Source: Bacteroidota bacterium (GTDB lineage Bacteria > Bacteroidota > Bacteroidia > Bacteroidales > FEN-979). From it: a stretch of 49,557 nucleotides of DNA. This document shows positions 8,026 to 17,277 of the stretch, one piece after another. The stretch covers positions 8,891 to 58,447 of the forward strand of contig JAPLDI010000031.1 in assembly GCA_026391795.1 (NCBI GenBank). Direction: 5' to 3'. The position numbers and the translations under genes are program-made. Numbering within the stretch: position 1 is the first letter of the stretch; each line of letters begins with the position of its first letter. A model generated the notes under the pieces. The model was not told the DNA's origin. It searched no databases and was given only the letters and a program-made list of their open reading frames with translations.

Positions 8026-10317
8026 TTATTTTTCTGTTTTGCCTGCATGCTGGGCATCCATGGCAGCGATGGTGGTCATGTGAACGATCTCCCTCACACT
8101 GCATTCCATCGGAACCACATGGATGGGTTTGTTGATCCCCATAAGGATCGGGCCGATGACCTCGGCGCCACCGATTTCCTGCATGATCTTGTATGCGATA
8201 TTTCCTGAACTGAGGTTCGGGAAGATCAGCGTGTTCACATCATGGTTGGCGATTTTTGAGAAGGGGAACTTTGAAGTCATCATCTCCCTGTTCAGCGCAA
8301 AATTGGCCTGGATCTCGCCGTCGACCAGCAGATCCGGATGATTCTGATGCAGGTAATTGGTGGCTTGTCTTACCTTCTCCGGGCCCTGGGTATGTTCACT
8401 GGGTTTTATGGAACCGAAGTTTGAATAGGAGATCATTGCGATGACCGGTTCAATGTTGAACCTGCGCACCATTTCTGCCGTCAATAAAGCATTTTCAGCA
8501 AGGGTCCTCCAGTCGGGATCAAGATTTACCGTGGTATCGGCAAAGAAATAAGGACCTCTTTTTGTGAGCACGATGTACATGCTTGAGATCCTGTAAAGAT
8601 CCGGTTTGGGACCGATCAGCCGCAGGGCGGGGCCCATCACTTCGCCGTATTCATGGGTGACACCGGAAACCATTGCGTCGGCTTCCCCGGTTTCAACCAT
8701 CATGATGCCGAAATAGATCCTGCTTTCTGCCAGTTCACGTGCTTCATCCTTTGTGATTCCTTTGCGCTGGCGTTTCTTCCAGATCATTTCAGCAAACCGG
8801 TTCTTCCTTTCCTCTTCCTCCTTGCACCGGGGGTCGATGATCTTAAGACAGGCAATATCGAGGTTGTTTTCTGCGATCAGTTGTTTGATCACATCCACAT
8901 CACCCAGAAGGATCGGGGTTGCGATTCCTTCATGAAAAACCTCATTGGCTGCTTTCAGCACTTTTAAATTGGTACCTTCGGTATACACGATGCGCTTGCG
9001 GTCCAGTTTTGCTTTCTGGGTGATCCAGCGCAGCAGTTGGTTTTCGTGACCAAGGCGCACGCTCAGTTCGGTTTTATAGGCTTCCCAGTCCTGGATCGGC
9101 TTACGTGCAACACCTGAATCCATGGCTGCCTGCGCAACAGCAGGCGCTACCGTTGTGATCAGTCTCCAGTCTAAGGGTTTCGGAATGAAATATTCACGGC
9201 CGAAGATCAGGTTTTTGACATTGTAGGCTTCACTGACATTCTCGGGGACATCTTCCTTTGCAAGCTTTGCCAGCGCATAAACAGCAGCGATCTTCATCTC
9301 TTCGTTAATGCAGGTGGCCCTGACATCGAGCGCTCCCCTGAAGATAAACGGGAATCCAAGCACATTGTTCACCTGGTTCGGATAATCCGACCTTCCGGTT
9401 GCCATGAGTACGTCAGGCCTTGCATCCATCGCGTCGTCATATGTTATTTCCGGGTCGGGGTTGGCCATGGCGAATACGATCGGGTTCTTTGCCATCGAAC
9501 GCACCATATCCTTCGATACCACATTCTTCGAGGATAATCCAAGGAAAACATCGGCCCCTTTCATTGCTTCAATAAGGGTATGCACATTCTTTTCGGTTGC
9601 AAAGAGCTGCTTGTATTTATTCAGGTCTGTACGGTCTTTGTGAAGAACCCCCTTGGTATCGAGCATGATGATGTTTGCTTTTTTGACACCCAGGGATACC
9701 AGCAGGTTTGAACAGGCGATGGCAGCTGCTCCTGCTCCATTCACAACAACGGTGACCTTTTCTATTTTCTTCCCGGCAATTTCGAGTGCATTGATCATAC
9801 CGGCAGCGGAGATGATCGCGGTACCGTGCTGGTCATCATGCATGATCGGGATCTGCAACTCCTTTTTCAACCGCTCTTCGATCTCAAAACATTCCGGTGC
9901 TTTAATGTCTTCGAGGTTGATCCCTCCGAAAGTAACCGCAATGTTCTTTACCGTATCAATGAATTTTTCGATATCGTGGGTATTCACTTCAATATCGAAT
10001 ACATCAACGTCAGCGAAGATCTTAAACAACAATCCTTTGCCCTCCATAACAGGCTTTCCGGCATCCGCACCGATATCGCCAAGGCCGAGGACGGCTGTCC
10101 CGTTGGAGATGACGGCAACCAGGTTCCCTTTAGAGGTATATTTGTAAATGTCATCCTTGTTTTTTTCAATTTCGAGGCAGGGAAATGCAACGCCGGGTGA
10201 ATAGGCCAGTGAAAGATCCCTCTGGGTCCGGTGAGGTTTGGTCGGAACGACTTCAATTTTTCCGGGGCGACCCTCTTCATGATACTTTAATGCATCATTC
10301 TTCGTAATTTTTGCCAT
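8026..10317 (-). CDS. maeB: NADP-dependent malic enzyme with phosphotransacetylase-like C-terminal domain
   Basis: Oxidative decarboxylation of malate to pyruvate. The 763-residue protein has the MaeB two-part layout: a malic N-terminal domain (RDLSLAYSPGVAFPC near residue 35, KGLLFKIFADVDVFDIE near 95) and an NAD(P)-binding domain (VNGAGAAAIACSNLL near 195), together ~1-400. A PTA/PTB-like domain at ~430-755 (VSGVTHEYGEVMGPALRLIG) is regulatory in known MaeB enzymes, where it senses acetyl-CoA, rather than catalytic. It is the first gene of the minus-strand cluster and is preceded by a plausible promoter (10465-10492). Confidence 0.96.
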   Translation of the reverse strand: MAKITKNDALKYHEEGRPGKIEVVPTKPHRTQRDLSLAYSPGVAFPCLEIEKNKDDIYKYTSKGNLVAVISNGTAVLGLGDIGADAGKPVMEGKGLLFKIFADVDVFDIEVNTHDIEKFIDTVKNIAVTFGGINLEDIKAPECFEIEERLKKELQIPIMHDDQHGTAIISAAGMINALEIAGKKIEKVTVVVNGAGAAAIACSNLLVSLGVKKANIIMLDTKGVLHKDRTDLNKYKQLFATEKNVHTLIEAMKGADVFLGLSSKNVVSKDMVRSMAKNPIVFAMANPDPEITYDDAMDARPDVLMATGRSDYPNQVNNVLGFPFIFRGALDVRATCINEEMKIAAVYALAKLAKEDVPENVSEAYNVKNLIFGREYFIPKPLDWRLITTVAPAVAQAAMDSGVARKPIQDWEAYKTELSVRLGHENQLLRWITQKAKLDRKRIVYTEGTNLKVLKAANEVFHEGIATPILLGDVDVIKQLIAENNLDIACLKIIDPRCKEEEERKNRFAEMIWKKRQRKGITKDEARELAESRIYFGIMMVETGEADAMVSGVTHEYGEVMGPALRLIGPKPDLYRISSMYIVLTKRGPYFFADTTVNLDPDWRTLAENALLTAEMVRRFNIEPVIAMISYSNFGSIKPSEHTQGPEKVRQATNYLHQNHPDLLVDGEIQANFALNREMMTSKFPFSKIANHDVNTLIFPNLSSGNIAYKIMQEIGGAEVIGPILMGINKPIHVVPMECSVREIVHMTTIAAMDAQHAGKTEK

Positions 10318-10464
10318 AGTTCAACAAGTTTAAAGTTTTTAGCTGTAGGATTGAATAAGCGAGTATGGTTGAGAAAGATTCAGTTGTCAGTTATAAAAAC
10401 ATCAGCGTTCATCAGTACAGTTCAATTTCCGAATTGGATATTATGACGGTCGTTAACGAATTCA

Positions 10465-10492
10465 CAAAAATAGCAATTTTATTCATTTCAAA
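10465..10492 (-). promoter_or_regulatory. candidate promoter of the maeB cluster
   Basis: On the minus strand, TTTG at 10492-10489 and TATTTTTG at 10472-10465 are separated by 16 bp, close to the Bacteroidota -33/-7 layout. The leader would be about 140 nt. Confidence 0.5.
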
Positions 10493-10572
10493 TCTCCTTC
10501 CGGAGGAAAAAATTGTCAAAACGTGACGCGTAAAGCGTAACGCGTTAAGAGTTATGCCTGTGAATGTTGCTG

Positions 10573-12837
10573 TTACTTAACTATCCTGATCAGGTTCGCT
10601 CCGTGCGGCAGCACCTTCATCTCGAAATGCTGCTCAACCTGGCCGAGGTCGGTTTGCCTCCAGAGGTCCCGCATGTTCCAGCGACCCTTCAGTTTGAGTT
10701 CTTTCAGATCGACCGGGATATTCAACGGCTGTTCCGTGAGGTTAAAAAGACCGATGGCCCTGCTGCCGTCTTCCAGTTCTTTTATCCACAATGCATACGA
10801 TTCGTTCGATTTTGCCAATGTTGCCTGTTTCCCCAGCGGGTCCTGGTTAACCGCAAGTACTTCATCGTTGGTTAAAAGACTCAGGGTGAAGGGATCGAGC
10901 TGGCTGAGATCGCAGCCGATGAGCAACGGGGATGACAAGAGGCTCCAAAGGGTGATGTGGGTATATTGTTCTCCGGGTGTGAGCCGCGTGTAGTGCAGGT
11001 CGGGGCCCCATCCTACCCATCCTACCACAAGCATATCCGGGTCATTCCAGCGACCGGGAGCAGAAAAGGAAGAACATTTCCGCTGGCTGTACCCGATCCC
11101 CGACAGGCTTCGCCATGTGTCTTCAATATCGCCTGTGGTTCTCCATGAATTTCCGTCCACCTCTGCACCCCATTCCCAGACATCTCCCATTCCATACTGG
11201 CAAAGGCTGTAATGGATGTCGCGATTCACTTTGCGGATCGCCTTCCGCATGACTTGGTAAGGATATTTCATCTGCGATTTGGTGGGATTCGGATAGAGGC
11301 GTCCGTAAGAGCACCAGTCGTACTTCAGGTAATCGATGCCCCAGGCGGCATAGGCTTCTGCATCTTTTTCCTCGAAGGTATAACTCCCTTCATAGCCGCC
11401 GCAGGTTTTCGTTCCGGGCGAAGAGTAAATACCAATCTTCAGTCCCAGCGAATGAACATAGCTGCACAGGGCATACATGTTCGGGAATTTCGAGTTGGTC
11501 AGGATCTTCCCGTCCTTGTCGTGTTTGTATTCCCATCCGTCGTCAATGTTGATGTAAGTCCACCCGTGGTCGATCAGCCCGCTTGATCTCATGGCATCGG
11601 CCGACTGCCGGATCTTCTCATCACTCACGCTCAGCCCCCAGCAATTCCAGCTGTTCCATCCGAGCGGGGGCGTCAGCGAGATCGTGTTGCCACAAACAAT
11701 CTTCAATTTCCGGGTGGCACTTCCGGATGCATTTTTTACGGTGAGGGTCACCATGTGTTCACCTTTTTTCTTCAGTGCACCTGTGATCAATCCGCTTACC
11801 GAATCGATCGTCAGCCCTTCAGGAATGTCTTTTGCCAGGTATTTTAACGGTGGTTCACCGGTTGCAGCGACCTTAAAGAGGAACGGCGACCAGGGCCTCA
11901 CACCAAATACCTTTGCCCCGTTAATCCGGGGTTCTTTTTTTACGGAAGGAGTCAGGATGTAAGGGAGTTCCATCTTCTCCGTTACACACTGCCCGGTATG
12001 GTTTTCCCGGAAGGTGATCTCTGCAAATACAGGATTCGCCGGATCTGGCTGAAACGTGAACCCGGTTTCAGTCTTTGAATTCCTGGAAAGATTAATAGCC
12101 GTGTCTTTATGGAAAAGAACGGCTCCGTTCGAATAGGAACTGACTTTCAGCGATAAGGTGCCGTTGAAATCATCTTTTCCCGATCGGTTTTCAATGATAA
12201 ATTTCCGGCTGAGGAGGTTGTCGTTTCGGAAGACAAAGGTGTTTTTTGTCATGTCAAATTTTACATAATCGGCAAAGCTCACCATGGAAACCGCGAAGGG
12301 TTTCGAAAACATTCCTCCGGCACCGTTCTGGTCATATACCCTCACGGCAATCACATTCTCCTTATCCCAGCCTATCCGCTGATCATTCACATGCAATACA
12401 TACCGCCTGTCGGTATTCCAGACTCCCTGTGCTTTTATGAAGTTCTCGTCAGGAGGTGATTTTGCTGCCATGACGGCCGTATTCTGCCCGATCAGTTCCC
12501 CGTTCAGAAATACCTGGTCACAGTCGTCAATCTTGCCGAGCAGGATCTGCAAGCTGTCTTTCATCAGCGCTTTTTCTTTTAAGGATGAAGGCAGGAAAAA
12601 CCGGGTACGGTACCAGGCATACCCGTCGAGTTTCTCATATCCCTGTTCTTCCCATATTTTATCTGGAAGAATGGTTTTCCATTTTGAATCATCAAAAGCA
12701 GGAGCTGCCCACGACAGATCATCTCCCGGCATGAACTTCCAGGGGATGTTCAGATCAATGCGATTTTCTTTTCTTTCTGTGGAACAGGAGGCGGCAAAGA
12801 GCAGTGCCAATAAGCAGAGGATGGAGATTTTTTTCAT
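10573..12837 (-). CDS. GH27 alpha-galactosidase lipoprotein
   Basis: Releases alpha-linked galactose (or a related sugar) from glycans at the cell surface or in the periplasm. The N-terminus is a lipoprotein signal with Cys18 in the lipobox FAASC. Residues ~27-190 resemble the sugar-binding jelly roll seen in GH2-type proteins. Residues ~300-385 look like a putative Ig (He_PIG-like) domain (DIPEGLTIDSVSGLITG). The GH27 barrel begins at ~391 with PPLGWNSWNCWG. The nucleophile aspartate is in YLKYDWCSYG (~507) and the acid/base aspartate in TTGDIEDTW (~572). At 754 residues it is longer than plain GH27 enzymes because of the extra N-terminal modules. It stands alone, with no SusC/D pair nearby. 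Confidence 0.92.
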   Translation of the reverse strand: MKKISILCLLALLFAASCSTERKENRIDLNIPWKFMPGDDLSWAAPAFDDSKWKTILPDKIWEEQGYEKLDGYAWYRTRFFLPSSLKEKALMKDSLQILLGKIDDCDQVFLNGELIGQNTAVMAAKSPPDENFIKAQGVWNTDRRYVLHVNDQRIGWDKENVIAVRVYDQNGAGGMFSKPFAVSMVSFADYVKFDMTKNTFVFRNDNLLSRKFIIENRSGKDDFNGTLSLKVSSYSNGAVLFHKDTAINLSRNSKTETGFTFQPDPANPVFAEITFRENHTGQCVTEKMELPYILTPSVKKEPRINGAKVFGVRPWSPFLFKVAATGEPPLKYLAKDIPEGLTIDSVSGLITGALKKKGEHMVTLTVKNASGSATRKLKIVCGNTISLTPPLGWNSWNCWGLSVSDEKIRQSADAMRSSGLIDHGWTYINIDDGWEYKHDKDGKILTNSKFPNMYALCSYVHSLGLKIGIYSSPGTKTCGGYEGSYTFEEKDAEAYAAWGIDYLKYDWCSYGRLYPNPTKSQMKYPYQVMRKAIRKVNRDIHYSLCQYGMGDVWEWGAEVDGNSWRTTGDIEDTWRSLSGIGYSQRKCSSFSAPGRWNDPDMLVVGWVGWGPDLHYTRLTPGEQYTHITLWSLLSSPLLIGCDLSQLDPFTLSLLTNDEVLAVNQDPLGKQATLAKSNESYALWIKELEDGSRAIGLFNLTEQPLNIPVDLKELKLKGRWNMRDLWRQTDLGQVEQHFEMKVLPHGANLIRIVK

Positions 12838-12926
12838 GGTGTTCAGTTATCGGGTTTACATTTTCAATATTACGAAATAGTAACGAATTCTCAAGATCAT
12901 TTTATTTATGAAGAGCGGTAAAATAG

Positions 12927-13006
12927 GTTAACCACAAAGGCGCACAAAGATTGCAGGGGCGGTTAATAACACAGAGGTTCACAGAGAAGACACAGAGAAC
13001 CACAGA
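12927..13006. repeat. CACAAAG / CACAGAG spaced-repeat element
   Basis: 12930-12951 carries two CACAAAG words around GCG. 12970-13006 carries four CACAGAG words at 10-11 bp spacing. This is the same superfamily as at 14233, 26851, 28570, 29106, 34299 and 38994. Confidence 0.75.
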
Positions 13007-13023
13007 GGGCTTGTCGGTAATAC

Positions 13024-13086
13024 TCCATCTTCCATCCTCTATTCTCCATCCTCCTACCCAACACCCAATACCTAAAACCTAACACC
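13024..13086. repeat. nine-unit heptamer array overlapping the methyltransferase 3' end
   Basis: In-phase 7-bp units change along the array from TCCATCN words to TAACACC/TAAAACC words. Read on the minus strand they are GGTGTTA, GGTTTTA, GGTATTG, GGTGTTG, GGTAGGA, GGATGGA and variants. The stop codon of the neighbouring minus-strand gene (13072-13074) lies inside it. Confidence 0.85.
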
Positions 13087-14148
13087 CATCTTAAACAGTC
13101 CATGGATCTCATGACCTGTATTTCGTGCAGGATCAAGACGAATGAGCCAGTGGTGCTTGAGCCAGCAATACCGGCTGATGATCCGGGTGTTTTTTGTGCG
13201 GAAGATGAAGGAGTCAAGGATCTCATCCTTCCGGAAAGCATCCGCAGGTTTTTTTTGTTCTTCTGTCCTGATCAGCTCTTCTGCATTCAGACCAATGGAA
13301 ACCGGCGTTGCCAGTTTTTCTTTCATTCTCCAGCCCTTTCCCCGGAATGTATATTTAACCTGATAGGTGTAATACTCAACATTGGTAAATCCGGAAGCAA
13401 GAAGGAAATCGAGCAATCCGGAACCCTCAAAATAATTGACGTGGTTCAGGAGCAGTTCGGAGGGTCTTCTCCGGAACTTCCAGTTGAGGTAATGCCCCCA
13501 GACATCTTCTTTTCCGTTCGGGGTGATGAAATGAAACAGCCCTTCCGGGGAAAGCAGGGTGACAATATTCCGGGTCACCTTTCCGATATCGGTCACATGT
13601 TCCAGGATATCCCGTGCAATGACAAGGTCGAATTTTCGGTTGCCGAGCATATGGATATCTTCAGGGCTTCCCCTGAAAACTTCAAATCCGTGGTTCTCAT
13701 GGATCCTGTTCAATACCTCATCCACGATATCCACCACGGTGATCCTGCAGCCGGGGAAGATGAACCGGATGCCTGCTGAGAAGTACCCCGACCCGGGCCC
13801 GAATTCGAGGATGTTCTCCGGATGAACCCCTTTTTTTTGGAGTGACCTGCCAAAAACGATGCCCCTGCGGTAATTCCGTACAAGGTTCCTTTTTTGCTCA
13901 TGAACCGGTATTTCGTGAATCTCCCTCAGAAAATAGGCATGGCATCCGGTCGCTGTATTTGCCTCTGTGATCATCGGATCAAGCTGGATCAGTCTGCAGG
14001 ATGTGCATTCCACGATGTCAGAATGCTGGAGGTTCCAGAATTCCGTTTCGGCAATTTTTTTCCCCTCCACAGAACCGCAGATTCTGCAGGGTTCCTTGCG
14101 GATTATACGTTCTCCTGTAAATCCTGAATGGCTCTCCGTTGAGTTCAT
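13072..14148 (-). CDS. class I SAM-dependent methyltransferase with N-terminal zinc ribbon
   Basis: Residues ~20-57 contain paired CxxC motifs (CRICGS and CTSCRL), as in the zinc-ribbon head of sugar C-methyltransferases and related enzymes. Motif I is FGPGSGYFSAG (~116-126) and the post-motif region is VIARDILEHV (~180). The C-terminal third is not recognisable. Target unknown; O-antigen or other polysaccharide sugars are possible from family knowledge, but no glycan locus surrounds it. Oddity: the last residues MGVRF and the TAG stop are encoded by the downstream heptamer array, so the original C-terminus may have been replaced or trimmed. Confidence 0.8.
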   Translation of the reverse strand: MNSTESHSGFTGERIIRKEPCRICGSVEGKKIAETEFWNLQHSDIVECTSCRLIQLDPMITEANTATGCHAYFLREIHEIPVHEQKRNLVRNYRRGIVFGRSLQKKGVHPENILEFGPGSGYFSAGIRFIFPGCRITVVDIVDEVLNRIHENHGFEVFRGSPEDIHMLGNRKFDLVIARDILEHVTDIGKVTRNIVTLLSPEGLFHFITPNGKEDVWGHYLNWKFRRRPSELLLNHVNYFEGSGLLDFLLASGFTNVEYYTYQVKYTFRGKGWRMKEKLATPVSIGLNAEELIRTEEQKKPADAFRKDEILDSFIFRTKNTRIISRYCWLKHHWLIRLDPARNTGHEIHGLFKMGVRF

Positions 14149-14189
14149 AAAGTTTTTAAAGTTTGTAAAGTTAAGAAAGTCTTTTTATT

Positions 14190-14286
14190 GTCCTTCGTGT
14201 TCCTTCGTGTTGCCCTTTGTGTTCCTTTGTGTTTAAACAATTTTACCACAAAGGCGCACAAAGGTTTTCATAAAGGCGCACAAAGT
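14190..14286. repeat. inverted CACAAAG-type element
   Basis: 14190-14231 holds CTTCGTGTTCC and CTTTGTGTT words. 14243-14286 holds the opposite-strand words CACAAAGGCGCACAAAG. The two halves face each other and could form a long imperfect hairpin just upstream of the promoter at 14311. Confidence 0.65.
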
Positions 14287-14310
14287 AATAATTCGTAATT
14301 GACTTAGGGT

Positions 14311-14318
14311 TACCTTTG
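14311..14318 (+). promoter_or_regulatory. -7 element TACCTTTG
   Basis: Perfect TAnnTTTG match ending 19 bp before the ATG at 14338, a typical short Bacteroidota leader. Confidence 0.6.
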
Positions 14319-14337
14319 TCCTCAATTATTAAAGAAT

Positions 14338-15876
14338 ATGGGATTCAGGATTATAGAGTTAAAATTGCCGACAGGATATTCGGAGAACGAGCTGAAGGAA
14401 CGGATTGCGAAAGAATGCAGATCCCGGAAATTTACCTGGCAGATTGAGACAAAGAGCCTGGATGCGCGGAAAAAAGGAAGCATCCACTGGCTGTTGCGGG
14501 TCGGTGTCAGTTCGCAGGAAATAAAAGGGGAGGAGCCGGAACCCGGTTTGTCACTCGAGATTCCTTATCTCCGGAAGAATAAGCGGGTTGTGATCACAGG
14601 AAGTGGTCCGGCAGGATTTTTTGCAGCCTATGTATTGCAGAAGGCGGGATTTGATACACTCATCCTGGAACGCGGGGCAGAAGTTGACAAGAGGGCGAAA
14701 GGCATTGCGGATTTCGAACATACCGGCGAATTCAGCCCGGTGGCAAATTACTCCTTTGGAGAAGGCGGGGCCGGGACTTTCTCAGACGGCAAACTTACTT
14801 CGCGTTCAAAACACATCTCACCGGAACGTGATTTTTTTCTCTCAGAATACATCAGGGCAGGGGCTCCGGAGGAGATCCGGTACATGACACATCCCCATGT
14901 GGGAAGCGATAACCTGAAACGGATTGTTAAGAATCTCAGGAAGGCCTATACGGAAATGGGAGGAGAGATCCGGTTTGAAAAAACGGTTCTGGGTATTACC
15001 GTCAAAGATGGTAAAATGATGGAGGCGGTCACGGAAGAGGAACCTTTTCCGGCCGATTATTTCATTTTTGCGCCGGGGCACTCTTCATATGAAACCTACC
15101 GGATGCTGATTGCAGCCGGTGTTCAGTTCCGTACGAAAGGATTCGCGCTCGGATGCCGGGCTGAACACCTGCAGTCGGATATCAACCGTGCACAATGGGG
15201 TGTTGAAGGCCTTCCGGGCGTGAAAGCCGCGGAGTACCGGCTGGCCTCCGACGGCGACGGCAAACATCCTGTCTATTCCTTCTGCATGTGCCCGGGCGGG
15301 ATTGTGGTTCCGGCCGCAACCTACAGGCACATCAACATTGTGAACGGGATGAGTTTTTATGGCAGGGGAGGAGAGTTTTCCAATGCTGCCTGCGTGGCGG
15401 GCATCCATCCTGACGAGCTCACCGGCCGCAAGGCGACCCCGCTCGAGGCCCTGGAATGGCTTGAGAACCTGGAAGCCACTTTTTTTGATTATTCCGGAAG
15501 TTACCGGGCGCCGTTTTGCAGCATCAGCGATTTTTTGCATGAATCGGAGCCGCACAAGGTTCCTGAAACGAGCTATCCGCTTGGACTTGTGCCAGCTCCC
15601 CTCTGGAACATGATCCCGAAGGGGGTAGCAGACTCTTTAAAAAGCGGACTGGCAGATTTCTGCAGGAAGATAAAGGGGTATGAAAAAGGGACCCTGCTCG
15701 GACTGGAGAGTAAAACATCTTCTCCGGTCCAGGTGATCCGTGAGAAGAACGGACTCTGCACCGGGTTTGATAATCTTTTCCTGGCAGGGGAGGGGAGCGG
15801 TTATGCAGGAGGCATTGTCTCCAGCGCAGCCGATGGCATCAAAATAGCCATGAATATTATCGGAAGCTGCGGCTGA
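14338..15876 (+). CDS. FAD-dependent dehydrogenase-like protein (COG2509 type)
   Basis: A 512-residue flavoprotein. Residues 1-80 form the small alpha/beta N-terminal domain typical of this family. The FAD dinucleotide-binding motif GSGPAGFFAAYVLQKAG is at ~88-104, and the family signature FGEGGAGTFSDGKLTSR is near 142. The C-terminal GEGSGYAGGIVSSAADG closes the FAD site. The reaction is not known for this family. The stop codon is directly followed by the stop codon of the opposite gene. Confidence 0.88.
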   Translation: MGFRIIELKLPTGYSENELKERIAKECRSRKFTWQIETKSLDARKKGSIHWLLRVGVSSQEIKGEEPEPGLSLEIPYLRKNKRVVITGSGPAGFFAAYVLQKAGFDTLILERGAEVDKRAKGIADFEHTGEFSPVANYSFGEGGAGTFSDGKLTSRSKHISPERDFFLSEYIRAGAPEEIRYMTHPHVGSDNLKRIVKNLRKAYTEMGGEIRFEKTVLGITVKDGKMMEAVTEEEPFPADYFIFAPGHSSYETYRMLIAAGVQFRTKGFALGCRAEHLQSDINRAQWGVEGLPGVKAAEYRLASDGDGKHPVYSFCMCPGGIVVPAATYRHINIVNGMSFYGRGGEFSNAACVAGIHPDELTGRKATPLEALEWLENLEATFFDYSGSYRAPFCSISDFLHESEPHKVPETSYPLGLVPAPLWNMIPKGVADSLKSGLADFCRKIKGYEKGTLLGLESKTSSPVQVIREKNGLCTGFDNLFLAGEGSGYAGGIVSSAADGIKIAMNIIGSCG

Positions 15877-17133
15877 TCAATGAATGCCCATGCACGACTG
15901 GGCTGCCAGCCAGGCTGTTGAAAAGGCCAGCTGAAGGTTGTACCCTCCGGTATCGGCATCCAGGTCGATCACCTCGCCGGCAAAGTATAGATTCTTCACC
16001 ACTTTTGATTCCATTGTTTTTCCATCGATCTCCCCTGTCACAACCCCGCCGGCGGTGATGATCGCCTCTTTGAAAGGCCGGTACCCGGTGACCCGGAACC
16101 TCAGGTCTTTCATCATCAGGAGTATCTTTTTCCGTTCCCTGGCACCCAGCTGATGGGCTTCCTTGTTCCCGTCGATTTCCAGCTCTTTCAGGAATACCGG
16201 GATCAGCGAGGAGGGAAGCCAAAGCCTGAAAAGGTTTTCAATTTTTCTTTTTCCGTTCTCATCCAAGTCGCGCAGCAGCCGGTTATCCAGCTTCACTTCA
16301 TCCAGCGCAGGTTTCAGGTCGACGGATACTTCAACTTTATGGCCCTTCAGCAACTCGTCAACAATGAAGCGGCTCAGGCTGAGGATGATCGGCCCGGTAA
16401 GCCCGAAATGGGTAAAGAGCATCTCCCCGAATTCTTCTTTCAGTTTTTTTCCACTCACCCAGACGATGGCTTTGACATTCTTCAGGCTGAGTCCCTGGAG
16501 TCGCTGGGCCAGGTCTCCTTCCGTTTCAACAGGTACCAGTGCGGGTCTGGGGGTTTCGATGGTATGTCCGGCTTTTTTTGCCATCCGGTATCCGTCTCCG
16601 GTTGACCCTGTACCCGGATAGGAACATCCCCCGGTACAAAGTATCACCTTCCCGCAGGTGATGTTCATCGATTTTCCATGGACACTGACCAGCAATCCTT
16701 TGACCTCTCCACCGATCACGATCAGCTTTTCGACCTGGTGTCCGTAACGGATCTCAACCTGGTGTTCCTGGACCCACTTCAGGAGGGCCTTTACTACATC
16801 GGCCGAACTGTTTGAAACCGGGAAGACCCTTCCGCCTCTTTCCACGACGGTTTCTGTTCCGTATTTTTCAAGCAGCCGGATGATATCACCGGAAAAAAAA
16901 GTGGAAAAAGCATGTTTCAGAAAACGGGCATTCGGATAAATGTGGTTGTAGAACTCGCTTTGCGGCGCGTCATTGGTGATGTTGCAGCGGCCCTTCCCCG
17001 TGATCAGCAATTTCCGGCCGGCCCGTTCCATTTTCTCGAGCAGCAGCACCCTGCCTCCCAGTTCGGCAACCCTGCCGGCGGCGATGAGCCCGGCAGCGCC
17101 TGCTCCTACTACAACGACATCAAATTCATTCAT
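15877..17133 (-). CDS. NAD(P)/FAD-dependent oxidoreductase, HI0933/BaiN-like
   Basis: 418 residues. FAD-binding VVGAGAAGLIAAGRVAELG at 7-25 is followed by EKMERAGRKLLITGKGRCN, the hallmark of the HI0933 family, and the C-terminal AGEVIDLDADTGGYNLQLAFS closes the cofactor site. BaiN of Clostridium, in the same family, acts in bile-acid dehydroxylation, but most members have no assigned substrate. It converges with the preceding flavoprotein gene with zero bases between the two stops. The spacer upstream of its start holds a CACAAAG-type inverted repeat. Confidence 0.9.
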   Translation of the reverse strand: MNEFDVVVVGAGAAGLIAAGRVAELGGRVLLLEKMERAGRKLLITGKGRCNITNDAPQSEFYNHIYPNARFLKHAFSTFFSGDIIRLLEKYGTETVVERGGRVFPVSNSSADVVKALLKWVQEHQVEIRYGHQVEKLIVIGGEVKGLLVSVHGKSMNITCGKVILCTGGCSYPGTGSTGDGYRMAKKAGHTIETPRPALVPVETEGDLAQRLQGLSLKNVKAIVWVSGKKLKEEFGEMLFTHFGLTGPIILSLSRFIVDELLKGHKVEVSVDLKPALDEVKLDNRLLRDLDENGKRKIENLFRLWLPSSLIPVFLKELEIDGNKEAHQLGARERKKILLMMKDLRFRVTGYRPFKEAIITAGGVVTGEIDGKTMESKVVKNLYFAGEVIDLDADTGGYNLQLAFSTAWLAAQSCMGIH

Positions 17134-17192
17134 GGAGGATCCGGAATAAAATCAGGATTGTTGCATCTGGCTGTTTTATTTATCTCAAAACA

Positions 17193-17237
17193 CAAAGGCG
17201 CTAAGTTCGCGAATTATTTAGCGTCTTAGCGCCTTTG
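17193..17237. repeat. 13-bp inverted repeat of the CAAAGGCGC family
   Basis: Arms CAAAGGCGCTAAG (17193-17205) and CTTAGCGCCTTTG (17225-17237) are perfect reverse complements around a 19-bp centre. Lies between two minus-strand genes and may attenuate read-through. Confidence 0.8.
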
Positions 17238-17277
17238 CGGTGATATTTACCTTAAAAGACGGATCCTGAAAAAAAGC

